From Aldrovandia affinis (Eukaryota; Chordata; Actinopteri; Notacanthiformes; Halosauridae), in assembly GCA_029706075.1 (NCBI GenBank), contig JAINUG010000179.1, positions 1,758,501-1,822,500 of the forward strand: a stretch of 64,000 nucleotides of DNA. Reading direction: 5' to 3'. A program made the position numbers and the translations under genes. This document shows positions 44,523 to 55,854 of the stretch, one piece after another; positions within the stretch are counted from its first letter, which is position 1, and every line of letters begins with the position of its first letter. The notes beneath the pieces were generated by a model. It was not told the origin of the DNA. It did not search any database and worked only from the letters and a program-made list of their open reading frames with translations.

Positions 44523-45768
44523 CACTGCCCGTCCCCCAAAAAAGTCACACACTAATATTTTGTTGGACCGCCTTTAGCTTTGATTACGGCACGCATTCAC
44601 CATGGCATCATTTCGATAACCTTTTGCGATGTCACAACATTTATTTCCGTCCAGAGTTGCATAAATTTTTCGCCAAGATCTTGTATTGATGATGGGAGAG
44701 TCGGACCACTGCGCAAAGTCTTCTCCAGCACATCCCAAAGATTCTCAATGGGGTTAAGGTCTGGACTCTGTGGTGGCCAATCCATGTGTGAAAATGATGT
44801 CTCATGCTCCCTGAACCACTCTTTCACAATTTGAGCCCGATTAATCATGGCATTGTCATCTTGGAATATGCCCGTGCCATCAGGGAAGAAAAAATCCATT
44901 GATGGAAAAACCTGGTCATTCAGTATATTCAAGTAGTCAACTGACCTCATTCTTTGGGCACATAACGTTGCTGAACCTAGACCTGACCAACTGCAGCAAC
45001 CCCAGATCATAACACTGCCCCGACAGGCTTGTACGGTAGGCACTAGGCATGATGGGTGCATCACTTCATCTGCCTCTCTTCTTACCCTGATGCGCCCATC
45101 ACTCTGGAACAAGGTAAATCTGGACTCATCAGACCATATGACCTTCTTCCATTGCTCCAGAGCCCAATCTTTATGCTCCCTAGCAAACTGAAGCCTTTTT
45201 TTCCAATTAGTCTCACTGACAAGTGGTTTTCTTAAGGCTACACAGCTGTTTAGTCCCAATCCCTTGAGTTCTCTTCGCATTGTGCGTGTGGAAATGCTCT
45301 TACTTTCACTATTAAACATAGCTGTGAGTTCTACTGTTGATTTTTTACAATATGATTTCACCAAACGTTTAAGTGATTGCCGATCACGATCATTCAAGAT
45401 TTTTTTCCGACCACATTTCTTCCTCGAAGATGATGGTTCACCACTATCCTTCCAGGTTTTAATAATGCGTTGGACAGTTCTTAACCCAATTTTTGTCATT
45501 TCAGCAATCTCCTTAGTTGTTTTCTTTGCTTGATGCAGGCCAATAATTTGACCCTTCTGAAACAGATTAACATCTTTTCCACGACCACAGGATATGTCTT
45601 CCGACATGGTTGTTTAAGAAATGAGAAGCTACTCACTGCATCAGTTAGGGTTAAATAACTTGTTGCCAGCTAAAACATATTAATCACTGCAGTAATTATC
45701 CAATGGAAGGCTCTTACCTATTTGCTTAGTTAAATCCAGGTGGTGACTTTTTTTTTGGCCAGGCAGTG
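44523..45768 (-). mobile_element. complete Tc1/mariner element, DD36E type (Incomer-like)
   Basis: 1,246 bases with tips CACTGCCCGTCCCCCAAAAA (left) and, inverted, CACTGCCTGGCCAAAAAAAA (right), both followed by AAGTCAC, and TA on each side (44521-44522, 45769-45770). It holds one uninterrupted transposase gene on the minus strand that fills most of its length. The two tips differ at several positions, so the copy has aged somewhat even though the gene is open. Confidence 0.92.
44597..45607 (-). CDS. Tc1/mariner transposase, 336 residues, uninterrupted
   Basis: Would cut and paste the surrounding element. Starts [20 protein letters not shown]; residues ~10-60 form the first helix-turn-helix, CGRKK at 65-69 is the AT-hook-like hinge, and a second HTH lies at ~71-125. 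Catalytic residues: D160 (WSDESRF), D251 (FQDDNA), E288 (LNPIENLW). Thirty-six residues separate D251 from E288, the DD36E spacing described for the Incomer family, versus 34 in Tc1. Length fits the family (about 340). The motif after D251 reads NAMINRA where relatives usually have NAPIHRA, so activity is doubtful. Antisense to sdk2. Confidence 0.93.
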   Translation of the reverse strand: MSEDISCGRGKDVNLFQKGQIIGLHQAKKTTKEIAEMTKIGLRTVQRIIKTWKDSGEPSSSRKKCGRKKILNDRDRQSLKRLVKSYCKKSTVELTAMFNSESKSISTRTMRRELKGLGLNSCVALRKPLVSETNWKKRLQFAREHKDWALEQWKKVIWSDESRFTLFQSDGRIRVRREADEVMHPSCLVPTVQACRGSVMIWGCCSWSGLGSATLCAQRMRSVDYLNILNDQVFPSMDFFFPDGTGIFQDDNAMINRAQIVKEWFREHETSFSHMDWPPQSPDLNPIENLWDVLEKTLRSGPTLPSSIQDLGEKFMQLWTEINVVTSQKVIEMMPW

Positions 45769-46114
45769 TATATATATATATAAATAATACATTTTATAAA
45801 TTAATAAATAATCATCTGTTTTACTGAAATTAACTCAATTTCCCATAATGCTTGGTTAAACTGAACATGTCATCAATGGCCAGTTCTCCACCAGGTTATA
45901 TTATATTATATTGTATAAGTTCATGTGTAATTGTATGTGTAGGTGGACACTACAGTGCAAGTCAAAGACTAGAATTGCAGTGTACAAAGCTCAGTCCAAA
46001 TGTAAAACCCTTGTAAGCACCTGTCGACAGCAGAGATCACTGTTGACAGAACCTCTTGAGCACATGAGATGTTTCTTTTCTGTCTTACTGTGATTCTCCC
46101 TTCCTCCCTTACAG

Positions 46115-46213
46115 TCCCAGGGCCACCTGTAAGGCTGGTCTTCCCACACGTGCGTCTGACGGAGGTGAGGGTTGTGTGGCAGCCCCCGGTGGACCCCAAT
46201 GGCATCATCATGG
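46115..46213 (+). CDS. sdk2: sdk2 exon 13: FN3-8, first half
   Basis: Encodes (V)[19 protein letters not shown] and [39 protein letters not shown] is close to SDK2. Acceptor CTCCCTTACAG with a strong pyrimidine tract; donor ATGG|GTAAGG. Phase 1 at both ends. Confidence 0.97.
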
Positions 46214-46860
46214 GTAAGGCCAAATGGGGAGGGAGTGTGGCTTGGAAGGGGGGATGAAGGAGGGTGTGGGTTGTGTGAAAGGGCTGTGGTGTGGAAGGGT
46301 GGGGGTGGAGGAGGGTGTGGGTTGTATGAAAGGGCTGTGATATGGAAGGGGGTGTGTTTCCCTGGTCCTCCACGCCATGTTCTCGCACAGGCTTTTTGGC
46401 CTAACGGAACTGAAGCATGATGGATTAAAGCTTCTTCTTCTTCTTAGCAGGACTGCTCCCTCTGTGTCGCACCCCTGCACACAGACGTGTCTAAAGTGGA
46501 CACCCCTCTCAGCTCTTCTCTGATCCTCTTGATTTTAATTGGAGAGAAGTGTTTAAATTACAGGCGCCTGGGGGAGAAACAGTGTTCACAAATGAAGAGG
46601 GGGGGATATAGACTGTTACTGCCACCCTGAGATGCTTTTTGGTCATGCCTGTTTCTATGGCCTTGATTCAATGAACATTTGTCCTTAATTTTGACTTTTA
46701 AGTTCTGCTCTTCCAAAAAGCAGTTCATTTTGCTGTTCACTGAGTTCGCCAAACTGTGTTTGTGAAGCAAACGGTGAACAATTGCATTCATTTGTAAGAC
46801 AAATGTAGGGACCAATGTTCATGGACTGTCTGCAATGGAACAAATGTTTTCCCATTCGTG

Positions 46861-47030
46861 CTTGCAGCATTACATGTGGTTGACATTGTAAGTAGCTAAA
46901 ACATTGGACGTTTTAACGAATTAGACTAATTTGTTTGGTGTGTGCTTGAAGCATCTGCTGTTTTCTTGCAGTGTTCCATATTGTTGACATTACAAGTAGT
47001 GAAAACATTGGCTGCTTTACCGAAAGGGCG
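46861..47030 (+). repeat. imperfect direct duplication, 104-bp offset
   Basis: CTTGCAGCATTACATGTGGT + TGACATTGTAAGTAGCTAAA + ACATTGG (46861 on) is repeated imperfectly from 46965 (CTTGCAGTGTTCCATATTGT, TGACATTACAAGTAGTGAAA, ACATTGG). Only two copies. Confidence 0.6.
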
Positions 47031-48618
47031 CTTTAAATCTTCCCTAATGTGCAATATTTTTTTTCCTCTCACCCTGATTTTCTCCAAGCATTTGAAACAC
47101 CTTGATCCAAAAGCAAGAACCATCTCTGTATTTTCCACTGGCTCTGAGAAACACAACAAGCACATGCTCACCCCAGAGAGTCCTGGCATTGTGTGCTGGC
47201 GGGGGGGGGGGAGTGGGGGCTGGTAATGTGATTAAACTGACTGACACCCTCTGCTGAATACAGCCACAACAGAACAGCGGCAAGCCAAATCCCTGGGCTA
47301 CTGCAGATTAGTCTGCGACAGAAAGCATAAAACTGCAGTGGGATAAAATATGTTCCTAACACACAGAAACGGTTTACAGGTTTAAAATATTGGGGCAGAA
47401 TAGAATAGTAGAATATGAATAACGAGGCAGATTGGCAAGACCCTACAATCAGACGATTTCACAAACCCATTTTTCTGTTTGCGTCAGACCGCGGATTGCA
47501 TTTCCAGCATTCCCTGTGCATTGTAAATCTCAGATTTTGACTACATTAAATTGCGCCATTTCCGAGACAGATAAGAAATCAGATGCCATGTTTTTTGGGG
47601 AGGGGGTTTGTAAAAAATATTGTCATGGATGTTCTCAAAGCAGCATGCACAGTGGGTTCCCTCTGTACACATGAGGTGCCTGTGGATTTTCTGAAAGCAA
47701 TCCCAACCTAGTAGAGGAGCAAACCACAGCCAAACTCCCATCTCGGTGTGCACTTTCAAAAAAGGTAATGTTCACACCTTTGTTTCATTTCTCTCAAGCT
47801 GAATCTAGGGCATTTTTCTCAAACACGCCTGCATGCTGTTATTAGCTTGTTTACATTGATATCAATATGTCATTGAATTATATCTTGAGGCTTACAGCTA
47901 CCTGTAACAAATTAATAAGTGTCAAGAATTTGAACTTGAGGAAAGTTCATGCAGTAAAATCAGTCCTAGCAGCTGGGCTTTTTGGCCTTTTCACTGTTCT
48001 GCTTTATATATACTGGGTAGAGTACATCCAACTCAACACTTTCCCTTGGTTTTTTAGTTTAATTCAGAAATGAAACCTTGGCACCCTGGCAGTTTCAGAT
48101 GGTTTCCTCACTCAGAGTTCCTCTGAAATCTAGCACAGCACAGTTACATAAATCCATGTCCCTCTTAGCCTGGCTCAAAATATAATACTGTTTGGAAAGC
48201 CATTGAAAATCTGCTATTTTTCAGACGGTCTGTAGACTTCACCATTTATGTCACTGGAGAGCAACACAAGTTAGCTTTTGAATTTGTTGCTGAATGAAAT
48301 AATCCCACCTAAATCTGATTGGTCAGTGATTTTTACCCTACCAAAAAAAACCTCAGTGGTACAGGAAGAAGGGGTGAGAAATGGAAGAGGGAAAGAACAA
48401 AATGGGAAATGTAACACTCATCTAGGCTAGTAATCTACATTGTGTCACATCTGAGGAGACTGTTTGAAAGCATTTGTACAACTACCTGCTGCAGCCAGAC
48501 CCTATTAATCTGAGTTCTCATCTTTGAATTCATGTAGCAGACAGCTTTCCGTTTCAGTATTAAAGACATCTCCACTTAACTCTTCTATTTTTCATGGGTG
48601 GAGGCAGTTTTGTCGATA

Positions 48619-49580
48619 CAGTGGGTATAAAAAGTATTAACCCCTTTTGGCATTTTTCACATTTTATTTTCTTACTTCATGGAATCAAAATGGATGTAAT
48701 TGGGATTTCTTGCAACTGATCAACACAAAATATTCAAAAAAGGCAACTCTAAAGCTTTTTCTTTAAAAAAAACTTTTAAAAAACAGACAATAATTGGTTC
48801 CATAAGTATTTACCCCCTTGACTTAATACTTTGGCTTACGCCTAACGCTAAGGCCAAAAAGTTCAATCTTGGCCTTATCAGACCATAGACTCTTCCTCCA
48901 CTTGGGTTGAGAGTCTCCCACTTTGAGAGTTTTTTCCAAACTCTAGGTGAGTTTTCTTCAACAATGGTTCTTTTTGCCATCCTCCCATAAAGAGTGCCCT
49001 TCTCGCACGGATGCTCAGATTTGGAGAACAGCCTGTTCTAGGCAAATTCACAGTCATGCCATATTCTCTCCATTTCTTTATGGTGGACTTAACAGTTCTC
49101 CAGAGGATATTCAAAGTCTTTGAAATCTTCTTATACCTTTACCCTGATTGGTGCTTTTCTCAAATTTGCTTTGAAAGTTCTTTAGCCTTTATGATGAAGC
49201 TCTCGTTTGGAAATGCACCAACAAAACGTGGGACATCTCACAGACAGATATATATTTAATTTGAAATCATTTGAAACACGTTAATTGTTCACAGGTGGAC
49301 TCCAATCAAATACTTATGTGACCTCTGAAGACAATTGAGTCTCTCTGCACCAGTTTATTCAGGTGTGTCTTAGAGGGGTGAACACTTATGCAATCAATTA
49401 TTGTGTTTTTTATTTTATAATTTATAAACAAAAAGCTTTAGAGTTGTTGTTTTTTTTGACATTATAGAGTATTTTGTGTCGATCAGTGGTAAGAAATCCC
49501 AATTAAATCCATGTTGATTCCATGAAGAAAGAAAATTAAATGTGAAAAATTCCAAGCAGGTGAATATTTTATACAAACTG
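48619..49580 (-). mobile_element. Tc1-like element, non-autonomous, with ~200-bp inverted repeats
   Basis: Left tip CAGTGGGTATAAAAAGTATT preceded by TA (48617-48618); right tip, inverted, CAGTTTGTATAAAATATTCA. The inverted repeats match for about 150-200 bases (e.g. TTCCATGAAG, AAATCCCAATT and TGATCAGT(T/G) blocks). On the minus strand a transposase relic reads TVKSTIKKWREYGMTVNLPR, the end of the DNA-binding domain, with no catalytic part. A related fragment is at 38641. Confidence 0.85.
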
Positions 49581-49874
49581 CAAATACTCAGGCTGACAGG
49601 TCATCTCATTTGTTTTGAAGCACATTTAAGTGTGGCTATGCAATGAGACAAAATATCTGTAGAAAAAGGACAGGTCCCCCCCAAGCTGATTTGCATGCTG
49701 CACGCTTACGCATGAACCTCATCCAACTGGATTCCCCCGAGTTGCGATAATGGTTTGTCCGTCTGACAGATGCAGCTTAGTCATTTTTGCCATATTGGGA
49801 GATGCAGTTCCTCTTCGGGCCTAAATAATAAATATGCATGAGGAAGAGGCCTGAACATATTGCCACAGACACTG

Positions 49875-50196
49875 CTATGTAAATTGTGTTTTACCTTGCC
49901 TGTCCTTTCTGCTGTGTAAAGTGTGTTTACCTTGCCTGCTGTGTAAATTGTGTTTTACCTTGCCTGTCCTTTCTGCTTTGTAAAGTGTGTTTTACCTTGC
50001 CTGTCCTTTCTGCTTTGTAAAGTGTATTTACCTTGCCTGTTGTGTAAAGTGTGATTTACCTTGCCTGTCCTTTCTGCTGTGTAAAGTGTATTTACCTTGC
50101 CTGCTGTGTAAAGTGTGCTTACCTTGCCTGCTGTGTAAAGTGTGCTTTACCTTGCCTGTCCTTTCTGCTGTGTAAAGTGTGCTTTACCTTGCCTGT
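49875..50196 (+). repeat. minisatellite, 27/37-bp units, left block
   Basis: Units TGCTGTGTAAAGTGTGCTTT + ACCTTGCCTGTCCTTTC (37 bases) and a shorter 27-base version without TGTCCTTTC alternate. The array continues after the LINE at 52641-52706. Confidence 0.88.
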
Positions 50197-52640
50197 AAAC
50201 CTTAAGATTAACAGTAGAATAATGCTAGCTGTCTTTAAAGGCAATCCAAAGACATACGTTGTCTCCTGCTATTCTCCAACTAACGTCAGTGACGAATCAT
50301 CTATTACCAATTTTTTGGAGCATCTCAATGAAACTATCACCTCCATTCCCCAGCATGCCCTCCTTCTTATTGGTGGTGACTTCAACGCCCATGTAGCAAG
50401 GAAGTTTTCCTACCACCCTGCTACTAACTGAAATGCCAGTTTCTCACTGAATTTGTTAACCAAAATAACCTTCTTATCACCAATACAATGTTTCAGAAAT
50501 CGTCAAAGAAACTCTGGACTCATTGCTCACCTAATAAGTTCCTATCACAGATCGACTTCATTCTCTGTCGTAAATGATGGAGAAATAGCATCCAAGATTC
50601 CCAAGCATATTCCACCTCCGATCCGATCGGTTCCGACCACCGCATTGTCTGTGCTAAGGTTAGGCTCAGTCTTCGTTCTGCAAAACCATCTGCTCGCTTG
50701 AAGCTAAATTGGGCCGCCATGACTACAGATCAAAATCTTGCATCTGCAATTGAGGACCATATTTCAGATGAGTGGTTCTCTATGGACACTGACGTCCAGT
50801 CCTATGGTTGATACATGTGTGAAAATTGGGAAGTCAATCCCTCCATCTCAAACTAAATTGCCTCCCAACCTTGTTTGCACTAGCCCAGTTAACTTAGCTA
50901 GGACCAATGTGCTAGCTTCCACAATCGATGATCTCCTTGCTACTCAGTCCAACCTCAGAGCCGTGTATGACGAGCAAGAAGACATTAGAGTCAACAACAT
51001 ACTTAGTACTTTTGACAAACGTGAATTCACCAGTGACTTGCATTGTGCCTGGAAATTAGTTTAACAGCTCTCTGGTAAGCGGTCCAACACTGTATTCATC
51101 CAAGGTGAAGATCGAATGGCCTCATGGAAGTCTCATTTTGAAAACCTTCTGAATTCCGATAATAATACCAATGCTCAAGGTACAATTGACCCAATCTTTA
51201 AAACCAACTCTAACATTACCACCGGCAAATTTTATCAAGCTGAGGTCAATACGGCTATCGCGCAAATGAAACTTAGCAAGGCCCCTGGTATGGACAGCAT
51301 CCCTATCGAAGTCTGGAGGCTTCCCAAACTGAAGAAGTGTCTTACACACTTCTGTAATACAACCTTGGAAGGAAATCGCCCGCCTGAATGGGGCATCTCC
51401 GGCATTGTGCCAGTTCCGAAAAAAGGTGACCTGACCATCCCAGACAACTATCGGGGAATCAGTCTAACTCAAACAGCTGCAAAAATCTATAACCGTCTTT
51501 TGCTGAATCGTATTCGTCCTGAGTTGGAAAAGGTCCTTCGCCCCAACCAAAATGGTTTTCGGCCTCTGAGATCTACTTCTTCACAAATCCTTGCTCTCAG
51601 ACGAATAATTGAGGAAATTCGAAATCATCAGAAAGAAGCTGCAATAATCTTCATTGACTTTTCGATTCAATCAACAGACCCACGGTGTTTACAATTTTGA
51701 ATGCTTTCCGGAGGAGATTGTAAATGCCATCAAAATTATGTATGAGGATACAAGTGCAGTCAACACCTCGAAACTGATTCCATCGAGCGTTCTCCAGGGT
51801 GATCCACTTGATGATTCATTAGTTTTCTGCTCTGCGGATAGCAATAAACGACACTGATGGTCTAACTCTGACTTGCCGTAGAAGTAGTAGATATCCTGCT
51901 CAACACCTCTCTCCTAGATTACTGATGACATTAGTCTGCTTGCTGACACCCTGATGCAGAAGTCCATGAAACCTGCTGCAAGTCCTCTCTCTTAATGCAA
52001 AAAAACAAAGTACATTCACCTCAATCCCTCCACCGCTGGCAACATCATAGCGCTTGATAGCAGTAAGATCAACAAAGTTGATGACTTCAAATACCTGGGC
52101 TCCTACACAAACTCGACCCACGATGTTGAATGTAGGAAGGCTCAAGCTTGGTCTGCTCTCCACTCATTGAGGAATGTTTGGCAATCTTCAATCCGTAAAA
52201 GCTCCAAAATTAACATCTTTAAAACATCTGTGGAGTCCATTCTCCTCTATGGGTGTGAGTCTTGGGCCCTCACCAGCAAGATCACTAAGTCCATCGATGG
52301 TACCTATACACGGATGTTGCGTGCTGTCCAGAATGTTTCCTGGCAGGACCACCTTCCAAACTCCGCCCTGTACGGTGCCCTCCCCTTCATCTCAAGTGTC
52401 ATCAGACAGCGTCATCTTCAGCTAGCCGGACATATCATTAGGCACAATGAGCCAGCCAGTCGTGTCCTCCTTTGGACGCCAGACTCTCCCCGTCGTAGAG
52501 GTCGACCTAACATCACCCTTAAATCGTCCATCGAACTGGAGACAGGACTGTGCGGATTGTCTCTTCGCAATGCAATGCTTAACAGGGAATGCTGGATGAA
52601 GCTCATCAAGTCATCAGAGATGTGAATGAATTAATGAATG
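50197..52640 (+). mobile_element. non-LTR retrotransposon (LINE), 5'-truncated, inserted in the minisatellite
   Basis: 2,444 bases of endonuclease plus reverse transcriptase code in broken frames. The last coding segment stops at 52625, and only a TGAATTAATGAATG tail follows. ACCTTGCCTGT lies on both sides (50186-50196, 52641-52651): a target duplication or simply the repeat unit it entered. The lack of a 3' UTR and the TGAA-like tail recall RTE/Proto2-type LINEs; the clade is inferred, not proven. Confidence 0.87.
50210..52625 (+). pseudogene. LINE endonuclease / reverse transcriptase pseudogene
   Basis: The endonuclease part has LLLIGGDFNAHVARK (ORF 50051-50431) and, after frame breaks, SQIDFILCR and GSDHRIVCAKVRL (about 50550-50665). 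The RT part has NYRGISLTQTAAKIYNRLLL and RPNQNGFRPLRSTSS (ORF 51116-51700), then motif A FIDFS where the frame breaks. Motif B remains as VLQGDPL (about 51790), and motif C reads ITDDISLLADT instead of YADD. ORF 52167-52625 is the C-terminal domain (LLYGCESWAL, HLQLAGHIIRHNEPASRVLL). Cannot be functional. Confidence 0.88.
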
Positions 52641-52706
52641 ACCTTGCCTGTATTTTCTGCTGTGTAAAGTGTGCTTTACCTTGCCTGTCTTTTCTGCTAT
52701 GTAAAT
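52641..52706 (+). repeat. minisatellite, right block
   Basis: Continuation of the 49875-50196 array (ACCTTGCCTGTATTTTCTGC, TGTGTAAAGTGTGCTTTACC) after the LINE. Confidence 0.85.
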
Positions 52707-54636
52707 GGTTCTTAAAAGGCAGGCTGTGGCAGAAATATATTGTATACATTATATATTCTGCCAGCAGAGCACAGACTTTTTTATTTCCCCTTCCAGCCCA
52801 CGTAGAGAGTAATCTTTACAATTAGTCATTATCTATTCACATATTGAGAAAATAAGTGAGATGGCTAAGTACCCATAATCAAAAACAAGGCTTGCAGTGC
52901 AACAAGGCTTGCATTAGTGAATAGCCATTGCTTCCTTTCACTCTGCAATCCAGCTAAGCTGCACAGTCGTTGTGTTGGAGTCTACTCCATGCGCAGTTGA
53001 CACAGGTAGACAAACATGTTAAAACCTTTCACTAATCCTACATGTAAAATATATTTATTTGATTTAATATAATAATTACTACACAGGATACCGATTATCA
53101 ATTAAATCACCAAATTCGTTGATAGGCAGAGCAATCTGGTGGATCAACCTTATAAAAATATACAACTCACAATTCAATTAAAATTAACAGCTGGTTTATT
53201 CAGTTGCAACAAAATATTCAACGTCCAATCTACAGACGTAGGTTGAACTACCTTAACAAATACTAAATCCTAGACATAAAATTGACAAAATTGACAAAAG
53301 AGATTAAATGGAAGAAAATGATACCAAACAAGGTTTTCACAAAAGAAAAACACATGCAGCCGAGGTGTGAGCTGGAACCAGATCTTCTAAGAGAAACAGG
53401 AAAGGAAACTTGTAGAATTCCACCAAAATCTGCCTCGTGCCACCAACAGGTCACACTTTAAGTGTTCGGAGGGGGGGGGGTTGGGTTGGCTCACTCCCTT
53501 CTTAACCCATCATTTACGATTTGGGGGAAGGTCCAACACAAGTCAGGTTCAGAACCCCTTTTTATATTTTTGTTTGGGTCACTTACTCCCACAAAATATA
53601 TTTTCAAGGTTGCCATTGATATGCTCCTTGCATGTTGAGATGTTGATTGAGCTGATATTTGGAGAGGCATAATATGCTCAAGAGCATTGCTACGAAGTGA
53701 CGAGGCCAATCATACCATATTGACCTCTGCTTTAATCTGGCAGGCCATAATTATTTTCTTCATGATCCATAATGTCCAGCTCATAGGTAGAACCCTGAAG
53801 TTGTAGGGTGTGGCACTGGTTCAGTACCACTACATACCCCAAGTGCCCTGTCTTCACTCACAGAGCAATAAACCCGCCAAAGATGGCCCCACTCTGTCTG
53901 CCTGCGCAGGCACCTTCCCTACACATCAGTATACTTTCTTAGGCTTTTACTTCTCTATTCATATAGTTTTCAATGGCAATAACACTCCTTTTGTGCATGC
54001 AGCAGCACAATACCAGACAAGGTTCTCCCACAGTCATTGAAGGCTTGCTATTGAAACAGAGCTATCAGATTTCATTAGCGATCCCATGATCAGCAATCGC
54101 CACATAGTCAGCTGAGATGATAAATCTCTGGAAGTGTAGTGGGGGTGTGATCTGGCCATTCATACAGACAACTAGACCCCGGAAACCCAGTGAAAAGGAA
54201 AGGCTTGGAGGAATAGGTCATAGGCCACATTCTCTGTGCTGAGCGCTGCATAATAAATATGATAGTTTTCTGCAGTTTGTGCCTGCAGCATCATCCAAAA
54301 TCTCTGGCAAAAATGTGGAGGAACAGGCAGAGAGGGGCCGGAATTTGGATCAAACTGATTCAACTGGCTTTAAAATTAGAGTGCCCTGACCCCAGGTGGT
54401 TGTGAGTTTGTCATACAAAAGAATTTAGACTGATACGCAGTGATACCCATGCTTAACACACTGTATTGGGCTAATGACCCTGTTGCTTGTTTGTCAGATT
54501 TTTCTGTTGTAAAATGTTGTACCGTGTCTCATAACATATCCTGAATGGCCCTCAGTATTCATTTTTATCCAAACAGTTAGTCATGCAATTCATAGCTTTG
54601 TGTTGTGTTGCTGTTGTGCAAGTGTGTGTATGTGGT

Positions 54637-54836
54637 GTTGAAATTCAGGAAAGTACAAAACGGAGGCCAAAGTTGCAAAAATGTGTACATTTATGGCACT
54701 GATGAAGGTCTAATGACCGAAACGTTTGTCTGTTGCACTTATTATTTATGCAGTGCATCTGTCACTTTTTTCCACTATGGCATAATAAATTGATAATTTT
54801 GCAACTTTGGCCTCCGTTTTGGACTTTTATTTCAAC
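54637..54836. mobile_element. MITE with 42-bp inverted ends
   Basis: The left arm GTTGAAATTCAGGAAAGTAC + AAAACGGAGGCCAAAGTTGC and its inverse at the right (GCAACTTTGGCCTCCGTTTT, GGACTTTTATTTCAAC) bound a 200-bp unit. The interior contains ACTGATGAAGGTCTAATGAC + CGAAACGTTTG, a phrase common in fish repeats. Superfamily not determined. Confidence 0.7.
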
Positions 54837-55659
54837 AGTGTGCGGGTATCCATATGCTCTCTATATACTTTCTGAAACCTACGCACATGTGATAGATACC
54901 TGTTGATTAGGGAATAATTACTGAAGTGTAAGCAGACGGCTTCCACTTTCACTATGAGGTGACATAAATAAATAAATAACTTACTTGCTTACTTACTAGC
55001 TACTTCTTAATGTTAATTTATCTCAAACCCTGTGTACCATTCAGGCTCAGACATGGCTTCTACTAGTTCCTAACTGGAACAATTGAGGTTGTACAGAGTG
55101 GGCTAGCTGAGTCTCACATGATACAGTTTCTGTAGAGCTGATCCTCAAACCAGGATTGGCAGATGTCATACAGCTGTTAGCTCTCAGTATGTTTCCATCT
55201 TTTTGATGACATAAAGTGAGTTATTTTATTTTAGAGGCATGAGAGAAGCAGTAAACAGTAGAGTAGGGTTGATAAAGAGCTTCATAAATGCTGAATGAAA
55301 ATAATCAATGGCTTTCTCTGGTCATATGCAGTGTAGCTTTAGCGTTATCCAGAGTCTGTCTGGCGACAGTTTGACAATGGAGTCATCCATCTTACTGATT
55401 TCCTTTAGCTGTTTTTGAAGCATTTGTTTTTGGTTGTGCCATTTATATTGCTTGTGCAATTGGGAACTACCCTTGTAAAAGCTACCCTGTATTTATACAT
55501 ACCCTGTCAGGTGTGCAAGCATTCCCACATTAATACTTGTATACTTGTAAAATATGTAAAAATTAATCTGCTGTTAAAAACACATGCTGTGTCATGTGAA
55601 TTTAAAAGTCAAAGCGCAGCTCAAAGAATTCACCTTTGTTCCCCTGGGTTTTTTTCTAG

Positions 55660-55854
55660 GCTACCGGATAGCCTACTGTCTAAATGCCAGTGACCACACC
55701 CAGTTCACCATGGTGGAGGTGGACTCCAATGCCCGCCAGTTTACTGTGACCGGGCTGGCTCCAGAGTTGGCATACGTCTTCCGTGTCTCTGCCATGACCC
55801 AACAAGGCTGGGGACTCCCGGAGCAAGCCGTGGTCATTACGACGGAGAGACGAG
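55660..55854 (+). CDS. sdk2: sdk2 exon 14: FN3-8, second half
   Basis: Encodes (G)YRIAYCLNASDHTQFTMVE through LPEQAVVITTERR. GY-IAY-L, TVE-like EV, RQFT-T-LAPE-AY-FR-SA-T-QGWG and VITTE-R follow SDK2. NAS is a glycosylation sequon. Acceptor TTTTTTTCTAG is strong; donor CGAG|GTACGA. Phase 1 at both ends. Confidence 0.96.

Larger units (their letters stand above)
38597..46114. other. intron, window exons 12-13
   Basis: 7.5 kb. Tc1 fragment 38641-39240; minisatellite 39560-40925 with an internal hAT copy 39939-40833; TG run near 43364-43384; SINE relic and local duplication 43709-43929; SINE 44113-44509; Tc1/mariner element 44523-45768. The parts 40930-43330 and 43390-43700 show nothing assignable. 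Confidence 0.75.
46214..55659. other. intron, window exons 13-14
   Basis: 9.4 kb, the longest visible intron. A G-rich short repeat lies at 46228-46355. A 104-bp offset duplication lies at 46861-47030, the Tc1 copy at 48619-49580, the minisatellite with LINE at 49875-52706, and a MITE at 54637-54836. The parts 47040-48600, 52710-54630 and 54840-55659 show nothing firmly assignable; 53050-53760 has an LTR-like look (AT-rich with TTTATT and G-run) without proof. Confidence 0.72.

Noticed and set aside
44580-45533. Plus-strand ORFs opposite the DD36E transposase
   Set aside because: They are antisense shadows of the transposase gene.
46228-46480. Open frames of 80-139 codons downstream of exon 13
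   Set aside because: They come from GGGTGTGG-type short repeats in the intron; no domain similarity.
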